From CAMPKL01 sp963817465 (GTDB lineage Bacteria > Acidobacteriota > Terriglobia > Bryobacterales > UBA6623), in contig CAWFOP010000022.1 in NCBI GenBank assembly GCA_963817465.1, forward strand, positions 248,001 through 312,000: a stretch of 64,000 bases of DNA, given 5' to 3'. Below the pieces are notes generated by a model that did not search any database, was not told the origin of the DNA, and saw nothing but the letters and a program-made list of their open reading frames with translations. The stretch's first letter is position 1. Each line of letters opens with the position of its first letter. Below are positions 17,059 to 25,834 of this stretch, piece after piece. Position numbers and translations under genes: made by a program.

Positions 17059-18393
17059 ATGGCGAAACAACTTTTCGGAACCGATGGGATACGCGGTGTC
17101 GCGGGTGAATTTCCGCTCGACCCGAAGACGGTCTACGCCGCCGGCTTGGCGCTGGCGGAACGCATCGACCGCGGCACGGTGTTGATCGGAATGGATACGC
17201 GCGAGTCGGGGCCCGACTTGGCGGAGTTGCTGGCGGGCGGCTTGGCGGAACGAGGCGTCGGCGTCGAGTTCGCGGGCGTGCTGCCGACGGCGGGCGTGGC
17301 GCATCTGACCGAGAAAAACGGCTTCGCCGCCGGCGTGATGATTTCCGCTTCGCACAACCCTTATCAGGACAATGGGCTGAAGGTGTTCGGCCCCGACGGG
17401 TACAAGCTGCCCGACGCGCAGGAGGCGGAGGTCGAAGACCGCATCTTCGCTCTGCTCGAAGGCGAGCTGGAGCCGAAACGGGAGCGGTTGACGCGGGATG
17501 GGGCACTGATCGAGCAGTATTTCGAGCATCTGCTCGACGCTGGGACGACATCGGAGTCGCTGCGGCCGCTGCGTGTCGAGGTGGACTGCTCGAACGGCGC
17601 GGCGAGCGAGTTGGCGGAGCGGTTTTTTGAAGCGCTGGGGATGCGGGCCGAGATCGGCGCGGCCAGCCCCAACGGCCGGAATATCAATCGAGATTGCGGG
17701 TCGTTGCACCTGGACGCCTTGCGCGCGCGAGTGGCCGCGGCCGGCGCGGATCTGGGGATTGCATTCGACGGCGATGCGGATCGCGCACTGTTCGTCGCCG
17801 ACGACGGCTCGGAGATCGACGGCGATGTCGTGCTGCTGCTGGGCGGCAAGCACCTGGCGCGGCGGGGACGGCTGCCGGGAAATCGCGTCGTGACCACGGT
17901 GATGGCCAATATGGGCCTCGAGAAGGCGCTCAACGCCGCGGGCTTGTCAATGGTGCGGACCAAGGTGGGCGACAAGTACGTCCTCGAGCAAATGCTGGCC
18001 GACGGTTCGGCGCTGGGCGGCGAACAGTCGGGGCACATCATCTTCAAGGAGTTCGCGAATACGGGAGACGGCTTGCTCACGGCGCGGATGCTGCTGGAGA
18101 TTTTGAGCGCGACCGGCGAGCCGCTCAGCGCGCTGCGCAAACAGTTGACCGTCTTCCCGCAGAAGCTCGTCAACATTCGCGTGAAGGCGAAGCCTGCGAT
18201 CGAAGAGGTTCCCGCGCTCGCCGCCGCCGTGCGCAAGGCGGAAGACGAAATGGCGGGGAACGGGCGCATCGTCGTACGCTACTCGGGTACCGAGCCGCTG
18301 GCTCGCGTGATGGTTGAGGCGGCCGACGCCGGTCTGGTCGAGAAGCATTGCGGGGAGTTGGGCGAGGTGTTTCAGCGCGAGCTGGGGCTATAG
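17059..18393 (+). CDS. glmM: Phosphoglucosamine mutase
   Basis: 444 residues, normal length. Converts glucosamine-6-phosphate to glucosamine-1-phosphate for UDP-GlcNAc. Seen: FGTDGIRG at the N-terminus, the phosphoserine loop ISASHNP (catalytic Ser98), the metal loop FDGDADR near 235, the sugar-binding GGEQSGHI, and the C-terminal phosphate-binding RYSGTEPLARVMVE. Third gene of the cdaA unit, 47 bp after cdaR; in other bacteria GlmM binds and restrains CdaA. Confidence 0.95.
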   Translation: MAKQLFGTDGIRGVAGEFPLDPKTVYAAGLALAERIDRGTVLIGMDTRESGPDLAELLAGGLAERGVGVEFAGVLPTAGVAHLTEKNGFAAGVMISASHNPYQDNGLKVFGPDGYKLPDAQEAEVEDRIFALLEGELEPKRERLTRDGALIEQYFEHLLDAGTTSESLRPLRVEVDCSNGAASELAERFFEALGMRAEIGAASPNGRNINRDCGSLHLDALRARVAAAGADLGIAFDGDADRALFVADDGSEIDGDVVLLLGGKHLARRGRLPGNRVVTTVMANMGLEKALNAAGLSMVRTKVGDKYVLEQMLADGSALGGEQSGHIIFKEFANTGDGLLTARMLLEILSATGEPLSALRKQLTVFPQKLVNIRVKAKPAIEEVPALAAAVRKAEDEMAGNGRIVVRYSGTEPLARVMVEAADAGLVEKHCGELGEVFQRELGL

Positions 18394-18401
18394 GTCGAAA
18401 T

Positions 18402-19166
18402 TTGCCGCGGCACTCCTCACAAGGCGTCAAACCGGCTGATCTCGAGCTCGACAAGGGCCGGCAGCGGGACTTCTTGCGGCCATTCGGCGTTCCGCGCTGG
18501 TTGGGCGCCGGACTGTACGTCGTCTTCAGCGTTTTGCTGCTGCTGCCGCTGGTGCGGCGGTTACGGCGGCGCGCCTGGTGGAACGTTGTGCGCGCGCTCC
18601 TTGTCGCCGGAGGGCTGGCGCTGATTCTGAAGGGTTGGTGGGCCGGCGCTTTGCTGATCGCGGCGGGAGCGTTTCTGAAGCGCGCCGCCGATCCCGACGT
18701 CGAGCGCAAGCTACAGCGCAAGCACCGCGCCGAATACCTGCTTAACGGCGGCGCATGGGCCGGAGGCGAGCTGCCGCACACGGAGCCGCTCGACCCTCGC
18801 AGCACGCTGTACCTGTTGCTGCGGGAGCGGCATTTGTTGATCGTTCCGGCGCGCGCCGGCGAAGTGCATTCGGCGGCGGATGTCGGCGCGATCAGCGAAG
18901 TGCTGGTGGACGGCGCGATTTACCGGCCGATCTACGTCTCCGAGGCCAAGGATCCGCCGGTTCGCGAGGCAAGCGTCGACCGGTCCGCGTCAAGCGTGCT
19001 CGAGCTGCGGTTCGCCGACGGCAAACATTGGCGTTTCCGCTACCAGGGACCATTCCACAAGCACTTGGCCGAGACGGCTGCGCACGCCATCCACAGCGTG
19101 CGAGAAACGGTCCGCAATCCTTATGCGGCGAGGGCGGGGCGGGAGTTTCCGGTGCTGGGCCGATAG
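18402..19166 (+). CDS. Two-helix membrane protein of unknown function in the glmM unit
   Basis: About 254 residues from a TTG lying 8 nt after the glmM stop; no ATG exists before the first membrane helix. Two hydrophobic helices (about 30-48 and 58-88) separated by an arginine-rich turn are followed by a soluble domain of about 160 residues rich in charged and aromatic residues (ELRFADGKHWRFRY). No family recognised. Tight spacing suggests co-transcription with glmM and hence a possible envelope role (inference). Confidence 0.65.
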   Translation: MPRHSSQGVKPADLELDKGRQRDFLRPFGVPRWLGAGLYVVFSVLLLLPLVRRLRRRAWWNVVRALLVAGGLALILKGWWAGALLIAAGAFLKRAADPDVERKLQRKHRAEYLLNGGAWAGGELPHTEPLDPRSTLYLLLRERHLLIVPARAGEVHSAADVGAISEVLVDGAIYRPIYVSEAKDPPVREASVDRSASSVLELRFADGKHWRFRYQGPFHKHLAETAAHAIHSVRETVRNPYAARAGREFPVLGR

Positions 19167-19206
19167 CGGCGCCCGGCTTGCTACCTCGTTTTGAAGAGGC
19201 CGGCGC

Positions 19207-20445
19207 TTGCACTTCACCGACATCCAAGACTTGCTGATCGCGCTGGCGCTGGGCCTGCTTGTCGGGCTGCAGCGCGAGTGGAGCAAGAGCCGCGTCGCGG
19301 GGGTGAGGACGTTTCCGCTGATTTCGCTGTTCGGCGCCCTGACGGCGGAGTTGGCGGCGCAATTCGGCGGCTGGATCGTGGGCGCCGGCGTCGCGGCGCT
19401 GGCGGCGTTGTTGGTCGTCGCGAACCTGGCGAAGCTAAAGGCGGGGACGAGCGACCCTGGATTGACGACCGAGATTTCGGCGCTGGCGATGTTCGGTGTG
19501 GGCGCGGCGATACCTGCCGGCTTGGTGGGCCCCGCAATCGTGGCCACGGGCTCGATCGCCGTGCTGCTCCAGTTCAAGGAGCAACTGCACGGCTTCGTCG
19601 GCCACATCGCGGAGGCGGATCTGCGAGCGGCGGCGCGACTCGTGCTGATCGGGCTGGTCATTCTGCCGGCCCTGCCGGACGCCAGCTATGGCCCGTTCGG
19701 CGTCCTCAATCCCTATCGCATCTGGCTCATGGTGGTGCTCATCGTCGGGATCAGCCTGGCCGCCTATATGAGCTACCGCGCGCTCGGCCCCAAGGCGGGA
19801 TCGTGGGCGGCGGGCTTGCTGGGAGGCTTGATCTCGAGCACGGCGACCACGGCCACGTACGCCGACGCCGGCCGAAAGTCAAAAGCCCTTGCCGAAGCCT
19901 CAACGGCCGTGATCGTAACGGCCTCGACCGTCGTATTCGCCCGAGTGCTGGCCGAGATCGCCGTGGTCGCGCCCAGCGCCCTGCCGGCGACGGCGCCGCC
20001 GCTGCTCGCTGTGATGGCGTTCATGATCGTGCTGTCGCTGGCCGCCCAAAGGAGAGCGTCTTCTCCGGTTGAGGCCGGCGACGTCGGCGGTCCGCCCTCC
20101 ACCCTTCGAACTGCGATCGCGTTCGGCCTGCTCTACGCGCTGGTGCTGCTCGCGGTGGCCTTCGCGAAGGAACAGTTGGGCAATCGCGGCCTCTACGCCG
20201 TCGCCGCCTTGTCGGGGTTGACTGACATGGACGCCATCACGCTGTCGACCGTGCAACTGATCAAGGCCGGCAGCCTCGAAGCCACGACCGGTTGGCGGCT
20301 GATTCTCGTCGGCGCCATGGCGAACTTGGTCTTCAAGGCGGGCATCGTCTTATTCGCCGGGTCGCGAGCCTTGTCTCGGGGCGTTTTCGCCTACTTCGCG
20401 CCGGCCCTCGCCTGCGGGATTCTGATCCTCATGCTGTGGCGCTGA
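19207..20445 (+). CDS. MgtC/DUF4010-family inner-membrane protein
   Basis: 412 residues, about 11-12 hydrophobic helices. Starts (TTG) HFTDIQDLLIALALGLLVGLQREW, the MgtC/SapB-like N-terminal signature with G-L-x-x-G-x-x-R-E. Then GVRTFPLISLFGAL and, in the C-terminal half, SSTATTATYA and LSGLTDMDAITLS, typical of the DUF4010 family. Substrate unknown; MgtC-like proteins are linked to magnesium stress and ATP synthase control. Follows the glmM unit after 40 bp. Confidence 0.8.
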   Translation: MHFTDIQDLLIALALGLLVGLQREWSKSRVAGVRTFPLISLFGALTAELAAQFGGWIVGAGVAALAALLVVANLAKLKAGTSDPGLTTEISALAMFGVGAAIPAGLVGPAIVATGSIAVLLQFKEQLHGFVGHIAEADLRAAARLVLIGLVILPALPDASYGPFGVLNPYRIWLMVVLIVGISLAAYMSYRALGPKAGSWAAGLLGGLISSTATTATYADAGRKSKALAEASTAVIVTASTVVFARVLAEIAVVAPSALPATAPPLLAVMAFMIVLSLAAQRRASSPVEAGDVGGPPSTLRTAIAFGLLYALVLLAVAFAKEQLGNRGLYAVAALSGLTDMDAITLSTVQLIKAGSLEATTGWRLILVGAMANLVFKAGIVLFAGSRALSRGVFAYFAPALACGILILMLWR

Positions 20446-20480
20446 GCACATCGCGCGGGTGGGACCGCGGCGCCGCGTTC

Positions 20481-20486
20481 TATAAT
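20481..20486 (+). promoter_or_regulatory. -10 box TATAAT of the DUF3604 gene
   Basis: Perfect TATAAT ending 9 nt before the ATG. Transcription would begin 1-3 nt before the start codon, so the message is predicted leaderless. No Shine-Dalgarno is present. Confidence 0.5.
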
Positions 20487-20495
20487 TGCGCCGAT

Positions 20496-23267
20496 ATGCT
20501 GCGATTGTTGATCCTCGGCGTCATCGCTTCAGCGGCCCTGTCGGCCCAGCCCGTAACCGTATACATCGAGCTCGGCGACAAGGCCAAGGCGGTGGAAGAT
20601 TGGAGCGGTTCGCTGACCGTCTCGGGCGGCGAGTTGCTCGGCCTCGAGAGTCGACACTTCTCCAAGGGAGAAACGATCAGCGGCGCCAACTCGTGGAAGA
20701 CGCAAACGCGACGCGAGCAGATCGACGGCTTCGCGAAGGTCAACTACAACGAGATGAGCCCGGCCGAGCTGCCGCCGACGCAGTTCTCGCCGGTCGGCGT
20801 TTACGCGACGCTCAACTCTTCGGGCTCGACGCAAGTGGCCGTAAAGACAGCGCAGGGCGACTTCCGCTTCCGGCTGGCGGAAATCGGCGTCAACGCCAAA
20901 CCCTTCCTCGACGGGCGCGTCGGCGTGGCGCTTTCGCCGCGCGCCGAGGTGCTCTCGACCCCTGACAACGAGGACGACGAAGCCGCGATCACAACGCTGC
21001 CGAACGGCGATACCGTTGTCGCCTGGGTCGCCTACCGCGACAGGGGCGACCGCGTGATGCTGCGCACCCGCTCGGGCGGGACTTGGTCGGCGCCGGAGGA
21101 AGTCTCCGAGTCGCCGGGGGATCTGTTTCGTTGCTCGTTGGCCGTCGACGCCGACGGCGGACTCTGGGCCTTCTGGAGCCGTCGCGAGGGCACGGTCTGG
21201 GACATTTGGGGACGTCGCAAGGCAAATGGAAGCTGGGGCTCGACGCAAAAGATCAGCAGCGGCGGCTCGAACACGTTTCATCGCGCCGCAAGCTCAGCCA
21301 ACGGCGACGTGTTCGTCGTCTGGCAGAGCCATCAAGGAAAGCTGGGCCAGCAGCTCACAGACATCTACGGACGGCGCTGGTCGCAGGGCGAATGGTCGGA
21401 TGCGACGCGTCTGAGCGAGTCGCCGGCCAACGACTGGGAGCCCTTCGTCGCCGGCGGCCCGGGCGGACGCGCTTACGCTGTCTGGGACAGCTATGACGCC
21501 GGCAACTACGACGTCTTCTTTCGGGAGTTCGACGGCGAGGAGCTTGGGCCGATCCGGCAGGTGACCACGAGCCCGCGATTCCAGGCCCACGCGACGGTCG
21601 CCGCGGACCCCCAAGGACGGCCCTGGGTCGCGTGGGACGAATCGGGCGTGAACTGGGGCAAGGACCAGGGCTACCTCGTCACGCCGCCAATGGCGGTCCC
21701 GCTGCACCAAGAGCGCTCGCTGCGCCTGGCGATGTGGGACGGTTCGAAGTGGCATGAGCCGAAGCAAATGCTGCAGCCGTTTTACGTGTACCGGCTGTTC
21801 CCGAACTTCGAGACGCCGCAGATCGCCTTCGACGGCGAGGGCGTGCTCAACATGATCTTCCGCCACTGGACCCGGCAAGAGGCGCACGGCATCGGCTCCA
21901 AGATCATGTGGGAGAACTTTCTGACGCGCTACGACGGCCGCGGCTGGACCCTGCCGGTTCCGCTGGCGCACAGCGCGGGCTCGATCGAAAAGCGCGCGGC
22001 GCTGACCCGCGAGCCCAACGGCTCGCTGGCCGCCGCCTGGATGACCGACGACCGGCCCTTCACCGACATGATCCCGCGCAACGCCGAGATCTACTTCGCC
22101 GAGCTGGGCAAGGCCTCCGAGCAGCCGTCTTACGCAGCGGCGCTGAAACCTTTCGTCGAGGAATTCGCGGAAGCGCTGCCGATCCATCCCTTCGAGGCGG
22201 AGAACGTCAAGGCGATTCGCGCTCACGTCATCGAGGCCGACGGCAAGCAGTACAGGATCTACCGCGGCGACATGCACCGCCACACCGATGTCTCGCAAGA
22301 CTTCAAGTACGACGGCTCGCTGATCGAGGTCTATCGCTACGCGATGGACGTCACGTCGTTCGACTACATGGTGCCGACCGATCACCAGCTCGGCTACGAC
22401 CAGGAGTTCACCTGGTGGCAGGACCAGAAGCTCACGGACCTGTTCAACGTGCCGGGAGCGTTCATGCCGCTGTTCGGCTATGAGCGCAGCTTGCCGTTCC
22501 CCAACGGCCATCGCAACATCGTGCAGCCCGAGCGCGGCACGCGGCCGCTGCCCATCCCTGACGACGAAATGCGCGGCGACGTCCGGACCGGCGTGAACCT
22601 CTATCCGTACTTGAAGAAGAACAACGGCATCTCGATGCCGCACTCTTCCGGCACGGCGCAGGGCACCGATTGGGGCGACAACGACCCGGAAGTCGAGCCC
22701 TTGATGGAGATTTACCAAGGCTACCGCGCCAGCTACGAGTACATGGGGGCGCCGCTGGCGGCGAGCCCCGAGAAGCTGCGCGAGCAGCGCTCGGGCTTCA
22801 ATCCGTTGGGCTACTACTGGAATGCGCTGGCGAAGGGCTACAAAATCGGCGTGCAAGCCTCGTCGGACCACTGGTCGACGCATGTCTCGTACGCCATGAT
22901 CGTCAGCGACGATTACTCGCGCGAGGGGCTGTTCAATGCCATGAAGAAGCGCCACGCTTATGCCGCGACGGACAACATCATCCTGGACTTTCGCGCCGAG
23001 TCGGGCGGCAAGACCTACATCATGGGCGACATCATCCAGTCGGATGAAGCGCCGCGGTTGACGATCCAGGCCATCGGCACGGACCGCATCAAGCAGCTCG
23101 TGATCGTGAAGAACCAGCAGATCATCTACGAGCGGCATCCGAACGCCGATTCGACGACGCTGCGGTTTTCCGACAACGACTTCAAGCCGGGCAAGAATTA
23201 CTACTACGTCAGGGTCGTGCAGAACGATGACAAGGTCGCCTGGAGCTCGCCGATCTGGGTGGAGTAG
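20496..23267 (+). CDS. Secreted DUF3604 (PHP-like) protein with N-terminal propeller
   Basis: 923 residues. Signal peptide at about 1-17 (ends SALSA). Residues about 130-590 contain repeated W-V-A-W / D-x-x-G segments of a sialidase-like propeller. Residues about 590-920 are a DUF3604 domain: YRGDMHRHTD, VPTDHQLGYDQEFTWW, PNGHRNIV, MPHSSG, and QASSDHWSTHVSY, with His/Asp residues placed as in PHP-type metal sites. DUF3604 proteins are frequent in Planctomycetes and Acidobacteria and are of unknown function; a phosphoesterase-like activity is inference. Single gene behind its own TATAAT box. Confidence 0.85.
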   Translation: MLRLLILGVIASAALSAQPVTVYIELGDKAKAVEDWSGSLTVSGGELLGLESRHFSKGETISGANSWKTQTRREQIDGFAKVNYNEMSPAELPPTQFSPVGVYATLNSSGSTQVAVKTAQGDFRFRLAEIGVNAKPFLDGRVGVALSPRAEVLSTPDNEDDEAAITTLPNGDTVVAWVAYRDRGDRVMLRTRSGGTWSAPEEVSESPGDLFRCSLAVDADGGLWAFWSRREGTVWDIWGRRKANGSWGSTQKISSGGSNTFHRAASSANGDVFVVWQSHQGKLGQQLTDIYGRRWSQGEWSDATRLSESPANDWEPFVAGGPGGRAYAVWDSYDAGNYDVFFREFDGEELGPIRQVTTSPRFQAHATVAADPQGRPWVAWDESGVNWGKDQGYLVTPPMAVPLHQERSLRLAMWDGSKWHEPKQMLQPFYVYRLFPNFETPQIAFDGEGVLNMIFRHWTRQEAHGIGSKIMWENFLTRYDGRGWTLPVPLAHSAGSIEKRAALTREPNGSLAAAWMTDDRPFTDMIPRNAEIYFAELGKASEQPSYAAALKPFVEEFAEALPIHPFEAENVKAIRAHVIEADGKQYRIYRGDMHRHTDVSQDFKYDGSLIEVYRYAMDVTSFDYMVPTDHQLGYDQEFTWWQDQKLTDLFNVPGAFMPLFGYERSLPFPNGHRNIVQPERGTRPLPIPDDEMRGDVRTGVNLYPYLKKNNGISMPHSSGTAQGTDWGDNDPEVEPLMEIYQGYRASYEYMGAPLAASPEKLREQRSGFNPLGYYWNALAKGYKIGVQASSDHWSTHVSYAMIVSDDYSREGLFNAMKKRHAYAATDNIILDFRAESGGKTYIMGDIIQSDEAPRLTIQAIGTDRIKQLVIVKNQQIIYERHPNADSTTLRFSDNDFKPGKNYYYVRVVQNDDKVAWSSPIWVE

Positions 23268-23329
23268 ATGGGGAGGGCGGCCGCAAGAGAAAGAACTGCT
23301 ACAATGCTGTCAGTGAAGGCATTGCAGTC

Positions 23330-23980
23330 ATGGCCCAGCTAACCGTTCGTAAGGTACCCGAAGACGTCGTTCGAGCTCTCAAATTGCGCGCCGCTCAACA
23401 TGGTCGCTCAGCCGAAGCGGAGCATCGGGCCCTTCTCGAGCAATTCCTCCGCCCCGCCGACGACTTTTGGAAGCGCGTCGATGCCGCCCGTGCAGCGCAC
23501 AAAGCACAAGCAGAAGACCAACTCGACAGACCTGCTTCGCGAATCTCGCGATTCTCGCTAGACGGCGTGCTAGTGATCGATGCGAGCGTGGCCGTGAAGT
23601 GGTTCCTCGAGGAGGAAGGGAGCGAAGCCGCGCGCGAAATAGAGGGACCCCTCGCCGCTCCGTCCCTTTTGATGACGGAATGCTCAAACGTGTTCTGGAA
23701 GAAAGTGCTCAAGCAGGAGCTGACCGAGAGCGAGGCCATTGACAACTTGAGGCTCCTCGAAGAAGCGCCCGTGTTGATCTTGCCGGAGTCCGCGGACCTC
23801 AACGTGGCGGCTCTCGAATTGGCCGTCGCACTGTCGCACCCGGTATATGACTGCCTCTACCTCGCCCTCGCGATGAGCATGAACGCTGCTGTCGTTACCG
23901 CCGATGCTCGATTCCTACGAGCAGCCTCGGCAAACGGCGCGGTGTCGAACTTCGTACGAAAACTCCAAAGCGCCACGTGA
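23330..23980 (+). CDS. FitA-like antitoxin and VapC-type PIN toxin read as one ORF
   Basis: 216 residues. Residues 1-63 are a ribbon-helix-helix antitoxin (MAQLTVRKVPEDVVRALK, then HGRSAEAEHRALLEQFL). Residues 80-216 are a PIN-domain ribonuclease with all four acidic ligands: D84, E117, D174 and D192. In the +1 frame from 23520 the DNA encodes N-S-T-D-L-L-R-E-S-R-D-S-R and then TAG at 23559-23561, the normal end of FitA/VapB-type antitoxins, and the toxin has its own GTG at 23567, 6 bp beyond that TAG. So an ordinary bicistronic pair appears to be joined by one surplus base near 23519. Either an assembly error or a real fusion; the toxin could still start internally. Confidence 0.85.
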   Translation: MAQLTVRKVPEDVVRALKLRAAQHGRSAEAEHRALLEQFLRPADDFWKRVDAARAAHKAQAEDQLDRPASRISRFSLDGVLVIDASVAVKWFLEEEGSEAAREIEGPLAAPSLLMTECSNVFWKKVLKQELTESEAIDNLRLLEEAPVLILPESADLNVAALELAVALSHPVYDCLYLALAMSMNAAVVTADARFLRAASANGAVSNFVRKLQSAT

Positions 23981-24088
23981 AGATTTGACGCAAGCGCCCG
24001 GTGGTGGTCTCGCTCTTCGGGCGCGTTCCGAACCGCCGGCAGTCGCCTACCCGCTGAGATCGCCGCATCGCCTTATTTCCATGCGGTC

Positions 24089-25756
24089 CTACGGCTTTGC
24101 CCCCGGCCCCTTGACGAACCTTCCCGGCTTCGCGCCGGTATGCTCGCCGTCGGCGATCACTTGCACGCCGTTGACGAACACGTGCGCCATGCCGGTCGCA
24201 TATTGGTGCGGCTCGGCGTAGGTGGCGTGATCCTGAATCTTGGCGGGATCGAAGACGATCACGTCGGCGAAGTTGCCTTCCTTCAACATGCCGCGCCCTT
24301 TGATGCCGAGCGTTTGCACGGGCAGCGCGGCCATGCGGCGGATCGCTTCCTCGAGCGGGACGAGACGCTCCTCGCGGACGTACTTGCCCAGCATGCGGGC
24401 GAAGCTGCCGTAGGCCCGCGGGTGGGTGCTGCTCTTGAGGAAGACGCCTTCCGAAGTGAGCGAAGCGGCGTCGGAGCAAATGCTGATCCATGGCAGTTGC
24501 AGCTTCTTGCGCAGGTTGTCTTCCGATTGCGTGAAGTAAACGGTGTTGACGCGGCTGCCGTCCTCGATGATCAGGTCCATCGCGGTGTCTTCAGGAGACG
24601 TGCCGCGCAGCTTGGCGACTTCGGCGAGGGTCTTGCCGGTATATTGCTTGAGCTGCTCGTTCTTAAAGCCGACCAGGAGGACGCCCTCCGGGCCGCCGGC
24701 CTGCATGTACATGTTTTCCCAGTCTTTAGCGGGCTTGTTCATCTCGTGCTTGATGCGCCGGCGCGTCGCCGGGTCGCGCATGCGTTCGAGCGAAGCTTCG
24801 AAGCCGCCGTCCTGCACCCAAGGCGGCATCGTCGAGTTGAGCCCGGTGGCGCCGGCGGGATAGGTGTAGACGTCGGCGGTGACCTTTTGGCCGCTGGCGC
24901 GGGCCTTTTCGATCAGGTCTATGACCTGGTCGAGCTTCGGCCAGTTGGATTTGCCGGCCGCTTTGAGGTGATAGATCTCCACCGGCAGCCCGGCCTCGCG
25001 GCCGATGCGCAGCGCCTCTTCGACCGCTTCGACAAGTTGCTCGCCCTCGCTGCGAATATGCGTGGCGTAGACCCCGTCATACTCGGCGGCGACCTTCGAC
25101 AGCTCGATCAGCTCTTCGGTGGAGGCGAAAAAGCCGGGCGGGTAGACCAGCGACGAGGCAACCCCGAGCGCGCCCTGCTCCATCGCCTGACGGACCAGCG
25201 CCTTCATTTGTTCGAGCTCTTCGGCCGTCGGCGGGCGGTCGTCGTAGCCGATGACATGGATGCGCGGCGTGGCGGCGCCGATGAACGAGGCCACGTTGGG
25301 CGAGACGCCGCGCCGCTCGAGGTGCTCGAGATATTCGGCGAGCGTCGTCCAGGCGACGTCAAACTTGATATCGCCCTCGCTGTCGCGCATATCTTGCTTC
25401 ATGGCATCGCTGAGCGGGCCCATCGAATCGCCTTCCCCCATCACCTCGAGCGTGACGCCTTGGCGAATCTCGCCCTGCGAGCGGCCGTCTTCGATAAGCG
25501 ACTCATTGGCCCACGACATCATGTTGGTGAAGCCGGGCGCGACGGCGAGACCGCTGACGTCGATCTCCTTCGCGCCCTTCGCTGACGCCAGGTCGCCTAG
25601 CGCCGCGATCTTGTCGTCCTGAATGGCGAGATCGCCTTGGACGGGCGCTTGGCCGGAGCCGTCGTAAAGCGTGCCGCCGCGCAAGATGATGTCGTAATCG
25701 GGAGCCGACGAGCAGCTAATCAGCGCAAGCAAGGCGAGAACGGCTGGAATCCGCAT
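24089..25756 (-). CDS. N-acyl-D-amino-acid deacylase-like lipoprotein
   Basis: 555 residues. Lipoprotein signal with a LISC lipobox. Amidohydrolase fold: IILRGGTLYDGSG, then PGF, then IRQGVTLEVMGEG, YATHIRSEG and EIYHLKAAG (metal His residues), and ICSDAAS (catalytic Asp), with a C-terminal beta-strand region GNFADVIVFDP. The first metal motif, normally H-x-H after P-G-F, is replaced by T-N-M-M-S-W, as in one subfamily I know of; metal binding and activity may differ. Probably acts on N-acylated D-amino acids or peptides at the membrane (inference). A TACAAT box ends 7 nt before the ATG. Convergent with the toxin-antitoxin ORF; the 108 bp between them hold nothing evident. Confidence 0.85.
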   Translation of the reverse strand: MRIPAVLALLALISCSSAPDYDIILRGGTLYDGSGQAPVQGDLAIQDDKIAALGDLASAKGAKEIDVSGLAVAPGFTNMMSWANESLIEDGRSQGEIRQGVTLEVMGEGDSMGPLSDAMKQDMRDSEGDIKFDVAWTTLAEYLEHLERRGVSPNVASFIGAATPRIHVIGYDDRPPTAEELEQMKALVRQAMEQGALGVASSLVYPPGFFASTEELIELSKVAAEYDGVYATHIRSEGEQLVEAVEEALRIGREAGLPVEIYHLKAAGKSNWPKLDQVIDLIEKARASGQKVTADVYTYPAGATGLNSTMPPWVQDGGFEASLERMRDPATRRRIKHEMNKPAKDWENMYMQAGGPEGVLLVGFKNEQLKQYTGKTLAEVAKLRGTSPEDTAMDLIIEDGSRVNTVYFTQSEDNLRKKLQLPWISICSDAASLTSEGVFLKSSTHPRAYGSFARMLGKYVREERLVPLEEAIRRMAALPVQTLGIKGRGMLKEGNFADVIVFDPAKIQDHATYAEPHQYATGMAHVFVNGVQVIADGEHTGAKPGRFVKGPGAKP

Positions 25757-25763
25757 GGCGGGT

Positions 25764-25769
25764 ATTGTA
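25764..25769 (-). promoter_or_regulatory. -10-like box TACAAT of the deacylase gene
   Basis: TACAAT on the minus strand, 7 nt from the ATG: the predicted transcription start coincides with the start codon. Confidence 0.4.
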
Positions 25770-25834
25770 TGCGAGCGGCGACCGGGCGCTTCGATTCTTT
25801 CGGGCCGAACGACGGGCGGGAGCGCCTGTCGTCG

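Noticed and set aside
24140..25585. 481-codon open frame opposite the deacylase gene
   Set aside because: Mirror frame of a high-GC coding region; arginine/valine-rich composition with no domain, while the opposite strand encodes a clear amidohydrolase.
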